A stretch of DNA of 7,585 bases from Gemmatimonadota bacterium (GTDB lineage: Bacteria > Gemmatimonadota > Gemmatimonadetes > Gemmatimonadales > GWC2-71-9): assembly GCA_003220855.1 (NCBI GenBank), contig QHTP01000144.1, positions 1 through 7,585 of the forward strand. Direction: 5' to 3'. The notes beneath the pieces were generated by a model, which saw only the letters and a list, made by a program, of their open reading frames with translations, was not told the DNA's origin and did not search any database. Below are positions 5,188-7,585 of this stretch, piece by piece (position 1 is the stretch's first letter; each line of letters starts with the position of its first letter). The position numbers were made by a program, and so were the translations under genes.

Positions 5188-6747
5188 GTGGCCGCCGGGA
5201 TTCTGCTGACCCGCGTGCTGGGCTACGTGCGCGAGCGAGTGTTCGCATACTACTTCGGCAACGACAGTATTCCGGCGGACGCCTTCCGCGCCGCGCTGCG
5301 CATCCCCAACACGATCCGCAACCTGCTGGGCGAGGGCACACTGTCCGCCTCGTTCATTCCCGTGTACGCGGCTCTCAACGAGCGCCCGGACAAAGGCGCG
5401 GCGCGCGCGCTCGCGGGGGCCGTTCTGGGACTGCTGCTGCTCGCATCCGGCGTGCTCGCCCTGCTCGGTATTGCGCTCGCCCCCGCGATCACCACGGTGA
5501 TCGCCAAGGGGTTCGATGAGCCGCGCCGCCAGCTCACCATCACGCTGGTACGGATTCTGTTTCCGATGACCGGACTGATGGTGATCTCGGCATGGTGCCT
5601 CGGGATTCTCAATACGCACCGGCAGTTCTTCCTGCCGTACGCGGCCCCGGCGCTCTGGAACGTCGCGGGAATCGTGGCGATGCTCGCCGCCGGCACCTGG
5701 TTCGCCAACCGCGCCCTGCCGCCGGACGTCCAGCTGCACCGGCTGGCTCTGGCGCTCGCCTGGGGAACCGTGGCGGGCAGCCTCCTGCAGATCGCCGTCC
5801 AGCTGCCGGCCTGCTGGCGGCTCCTCCACGGCATCGCGCTGCGCCTCTCCACGGCTCCCGAGGGCGTACGCAGCGTGCTCGTGGCGTGGCTGCCCCTGCT
5901 GCTCGGCGCCGGGGTAGCCCAGCTCTCCGGGCTCATCGACACGCTGCTCGGCTCGTTCACGGGGCCTGGGGGCGTGTCGGCGCTCGGGTATGCCCAGCTC
6001 ATCCAGGTCCTGCCGATCAGCCTGTTCGGCGTCTCGGTCACGGCGGTGTCGCTGCCGGAGTTGTCACGGGACGCGATCGCGCGGGGCGCGGGGGGGGGCC
6101 CCGCGCCCAACGAGCAGCTGCGGGCGCGGATCGCCGTGGGGTTCCGGCGCATCGTGTTCTTCATTGTGCCCTCGTCGATCGCGTTCATCGCCTTGGCCCG
6201 GGAGATCGTCGCCGGTCTGTATCAGACCGGCCGGTTCACGGCGAGCGCCACCGCCCTGGTCGGCGGCGCGCTCGCCGCGTACGGCGTCGGGTTGCTGGGG
6301 CAGGCGACGGTGAAGCTGTTTGCCTCGGGCTTCTACGCGATGCGCGACACGCGCACGCCGGTGAAGATCGCGGCGCTCTCGCTCGTCGTCTCGACGTGCC
6401 TCGCCTGGGTTCTCATGCGCTGGTTGGGCGCACCCGGGATCGCGCTCGGATCGTCGATTGGCGCCTTCCTGAACACCACGCTCCACCTCCGCGACCTGAG
6501 CCGGCGCATCGGCGCGGTGCTACGGGGTCCCGACTGGCGGGCGTTCGGGATCGCGCTCGCGGCTGGGATCGTGGCCGGCGCGGGTGCCGCCGGGCTGGCG
6601 CACCTCACGGCCGGCCAGGCGCCGGTGCCGCGCGGCCTCCTCGTGCTCGCTATCTTTGGGATGGTGTACGGCGCGCTGACGCTGCTCTTGAAGCATCCCG
6701 ACGCCATCCGCACATGGGAATCCCTGACCGCCTCGCACGCAAGCTAG
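5188..6747 (+). CDS. murJ: Lipid II flippase MurJ (MVF family)
   Basis: MurJ is a polytopic inner-membrane protein that moves lipid II to the periplasmic face for peptidoglycan synthesis. The 519-residue product begins LLTRVLGYVRERVF and continues with ADAFRAALRIPN, then NLLGEGTLSASFIPVY, the classic family N-terminus. R9, R15, D31 and R44 match E. coli R18, R24, D39 and R52 by alignment from memory. Further landmarks are VSLPELSRD, then VGLLGQATVKLFASGFYAMRDTRTPVKIA read across two adjacent blocks, with hydrophobic helices throughout consistent with about 14 segments. The E. coli TM8 charges R270 and E273 align with L271 and V274 here. The GTG at 5188 gives a first helix with a very short N-cap. 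The frame stays open upstream and reads SPRSAAGGGRQAARV, so a CTG at 5140, overlapping the previous stop, is an alternative start. A nine-G run lies in the loop near residues 301-304. The 3' end overlaps uvrC. Confidence 0.94.
   Translation: MAAGILLTRVLGYVRERVFAYYFGNDSIPADAFRAALRIPNTIRNLLGEGTLSASFIPVYAALNERPDKGAARALAGAVLGLLLLASGVLALLGIALAPAITTVIAKGFDEPRRQLTITLVRILFPMTGLMVISAWCLGILNTHRQFFLPYAAPALWNVAGIVAMLAAGTWFANRALPPDVQLHRLALALAWGTVAGSLLQIAVQLPACWRLLHGIALRLSTAPEGVRSVLVAWLPLLLGAGVAQLSGLIDTLLGSFTGPGGVSALGYAQLIQVLPISLFGVSVTAVSLPELSRDAIARGAGGGPAPNEQLRARIAVGFRRIVFFIVPSSIAFIALAREIVAGLYQTGRFTASATALVGGALAAYGVGLLGQATVKLFASGFYAMRDTRTPVKIAALSLVVSTCLAWVLMRWLGAPGIALGSSIGAFLNTTLHLRDLSRRIGAVLRGPDWRAFGIALAAGIVAGAGAAGLAHLTAGQAPVPRGLLVLAIFGMVYGALTLLLKHPDAIRTWESLTASHAS
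6090..6098 (+). repeat. Nine-G homopolymer inside murJ
   Basis: An uninterrupted run of nine Gs encodes part of RGAGGGPAPNEQ, in the loop after the SLPELSRD helix. It is followed at once by CCCCGCGCCC, so the strand could also pair with itself. A one-base change would frameshift the last third of murJ. The current length keeps the frame. Confidence 0.8.
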
Positions 6748-7585
6748 ACGCCCTTCCCGACCAGCCCGGCGTGTATCTGTGGAAAAACGCCGCCGGCGAG
6801 ACCCTCTACGTGGGCAAGGCGAAGAGCCTGCGCGCCCGGGTGCCGAGCTACTTCGGTCCCGACGGGGGCGCGACGCCGGAGCGGGCGGCGCTCGTCGGCC
6901 AGATCGCGGACGTCGATACCATCATCGTCCCGAACGAGGCGCAGGCGCTGTTGCTCGAGAACAATCTCATCAAAGAGCACCAGCCGCGTTTCAACATCCG
7001 CCTCACCGACGACAAGAGCTACCCGCGCATCGCGGTGACGTTGGGAGAGCCGTTTCCGCGCGTGCTGGTGGTGCGTCGTGTGGCCATGGCGGGCGCGCGC
7101 TTCTTCGGGCCCTACACCGACGTGGCCACGCTGCGCCAGACGCTCAGAATCATCCGCCGGATCTTCACGGTCCGGTCGTGTCACTGGGATCTGCCGCGCG
7201 ACGCGCCCGCGCGGCCGTGCCTGGATTACCACATCGAGCGGTGCCGGGCTCCGTGCGTGGGCTATCAGAGCGAAGCCGAGTACCGACGGATGATCGACGA
7301 CGTCGTGGTGTTTCTCGAAGGCAAGACCGTGGACGTACGCATCCGGCTGCGGGAGCGCATGCAGGAGGCGTCGCAACAGCTCGATTTCGAGCGGGCCGCC
7401 CAGCTGCGCGACGCGCTGAAGTGGCTCGACCAGCTGGAGCAGCCGCAGGCGGTCGAGCTGATCGGACGCGGCGACGCGGACGCCGTGGGGCTCGCCCGCG
7501 ACGGCGACGACGTGTGCGGGGTGGTGCTGCGGGTGCGCGATGGCAAGCTGATCGCGCGCGACCACTGGTTCCTCGAGAACGCGGA
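6714..7585 (+). CDS. uvrC: Excinuclease ABC subunit C, UvrC (5' part, runs off the window)
   Basis: UvrC makes both incisions around a DNA lesion in nucleotide excision repair after being recruited by UvrB. The frame is open from ATG 6714 to the window edge, 290 codons with no stop, roughly half of a normal UvrC. The N-terminal GIY-YIG nuclease domain reads PGVYLWKNAAGETLYVGKAKSLRARV, with Y21, Y32, K35 and R42, and the probable metal-binding glutamate E82 lies in LLLENNLIKEHQPRFN. Four cysteines (C156, C169, C177, C181) in the SCHW and PCLDYHIERCRAPC blocks fit the iron-sulfur cluster reported in E. coli UvrC (Cys154/166/174/178). The UVR motif that binds UvrB follows (LDFERAAQLRDALKWLDQL). 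The RNase H-like nuclease and HhH domains would lie beyond the edge. There is no usable later start before LPDQPGVY, so a 34-bp overlap with murJ appears genuine. No clear ribosome binding site is seen. Confidence 0.95.
   Translation, partial: MGIPDRLARKLDALPDQPGVYLWKNAAGETLYVGKAKSLRARVPSYFGPDGGATPERAALVGQIADVDTIIVPNEAQALLLENNLIKEHQPRFNIRLTDDKSYPRIAVTLGEPFPRVLVVRRVAMAGARFFGPYTDVATLRQTLRIIRRIFTVRSCHWDLPRDAPARPCLDYHIERCRAPCVGYQSEAEYRRMIDDVVVFLEGKTVDVRIRLRERMQEASQQLDFERAAQLRDALKWLDQLEQPQAVELIGRGDADAVGLARDGDDVCGVVLRVRDGKLIARDHWFLENA

Noticed and set aside
3350..5341. Long open frame on the minus strand (663 codons)
   Set aside because: Antisense shadow of bshC and its neighbours; Arg-rich low-complexity translation with no recognisable domain.
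6744..7565. Minus-strand open frame of 273 codons at the right end
   Set aside because: It lies wholly opposite uvrC, whose GIY-YIG, cysteine-cluster and UVR motifs are unmistakable.
1..7585. Defence system, mobile element, CRISPR array or RNA gene
   Set aside because: No transposase, integrase, spaced direct repeats, tRNA-like fold or rRNA sequence was seen. The whole window is accounted for by housekeeping genes and one small unknown.

Overview
The window is wall-to-wall protein coding on the + strand. It holds seven genes with a clear family or a well-formed product, plus the last codons of an eighth at the left edge. The DNA is very GC-rich, with third codon positions almost all G or C. 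The gene set points to a diderm bacterium with lipid A (lpxK) and a lipid II flippase (murJ) that also carries a bacillithiol-synthesis gene (bshC). High GC, lpxK, bshC and this gene order together suggest Gemmatimonadota or a related phylum. That placement is inference from gene content, not a phylogenetic result.

Layout from left to right: the tail of an unidentified upstream gene (2-49); lpxK, lipid A 4'-kinase (46-1068); a hexameric-type glutamate dehydrogenase (1092-2405); rlmH, 23S rRNA methyltransferase (2405-2830); a stand-alone AMMECR1/AmrA-domain protein (about 2784-3416); bshC, bacillithiol synthase (3413-4840); a 97-residue membrane-anchored coiled-coil protein of unknown function (4850-5143); murJ (5188-6747); and the first 290 codons of uvrC, which runs off the right edge (6714-7585).

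The genes are packed like an operon. Stop and start codons overlap at upstream tail/lpxK (GTGA), gdh/rlmH (TGATG), amrA/bshC (GTGA) and murJ/uvrC (34 bp). The remaining gaps are 23, 9 and 44 bp. I see no convincing promoter, terminator, RNA gene, CRISPR array or insertion sequence, so the window probably sits inside one long transcription unit. The functions are mixed housekeeping: outer-membrane lipid, peptidoglycan export, thiol redox buffer, ribosome modification, nitrogen metabolism and DNA repair. No single pathway is evident.

I do not see a new defence or mobile system. The points worth following are finer ones: an LpxK with a shortened loop and an altered Walker-B-side motif; a MurJ lacking two charged TM8 residues studied in E. 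coli; a G-quadruplex-like purine repeat that forms the end of amrA and supplies the bshC ribosome binding site; two other long G tracts; uncertain (possibly CTG) starts for amrA and murJ; the uncharacterised 97-residue protein; and a strong preference for CTC-GAG when encoding Leu-Glu.
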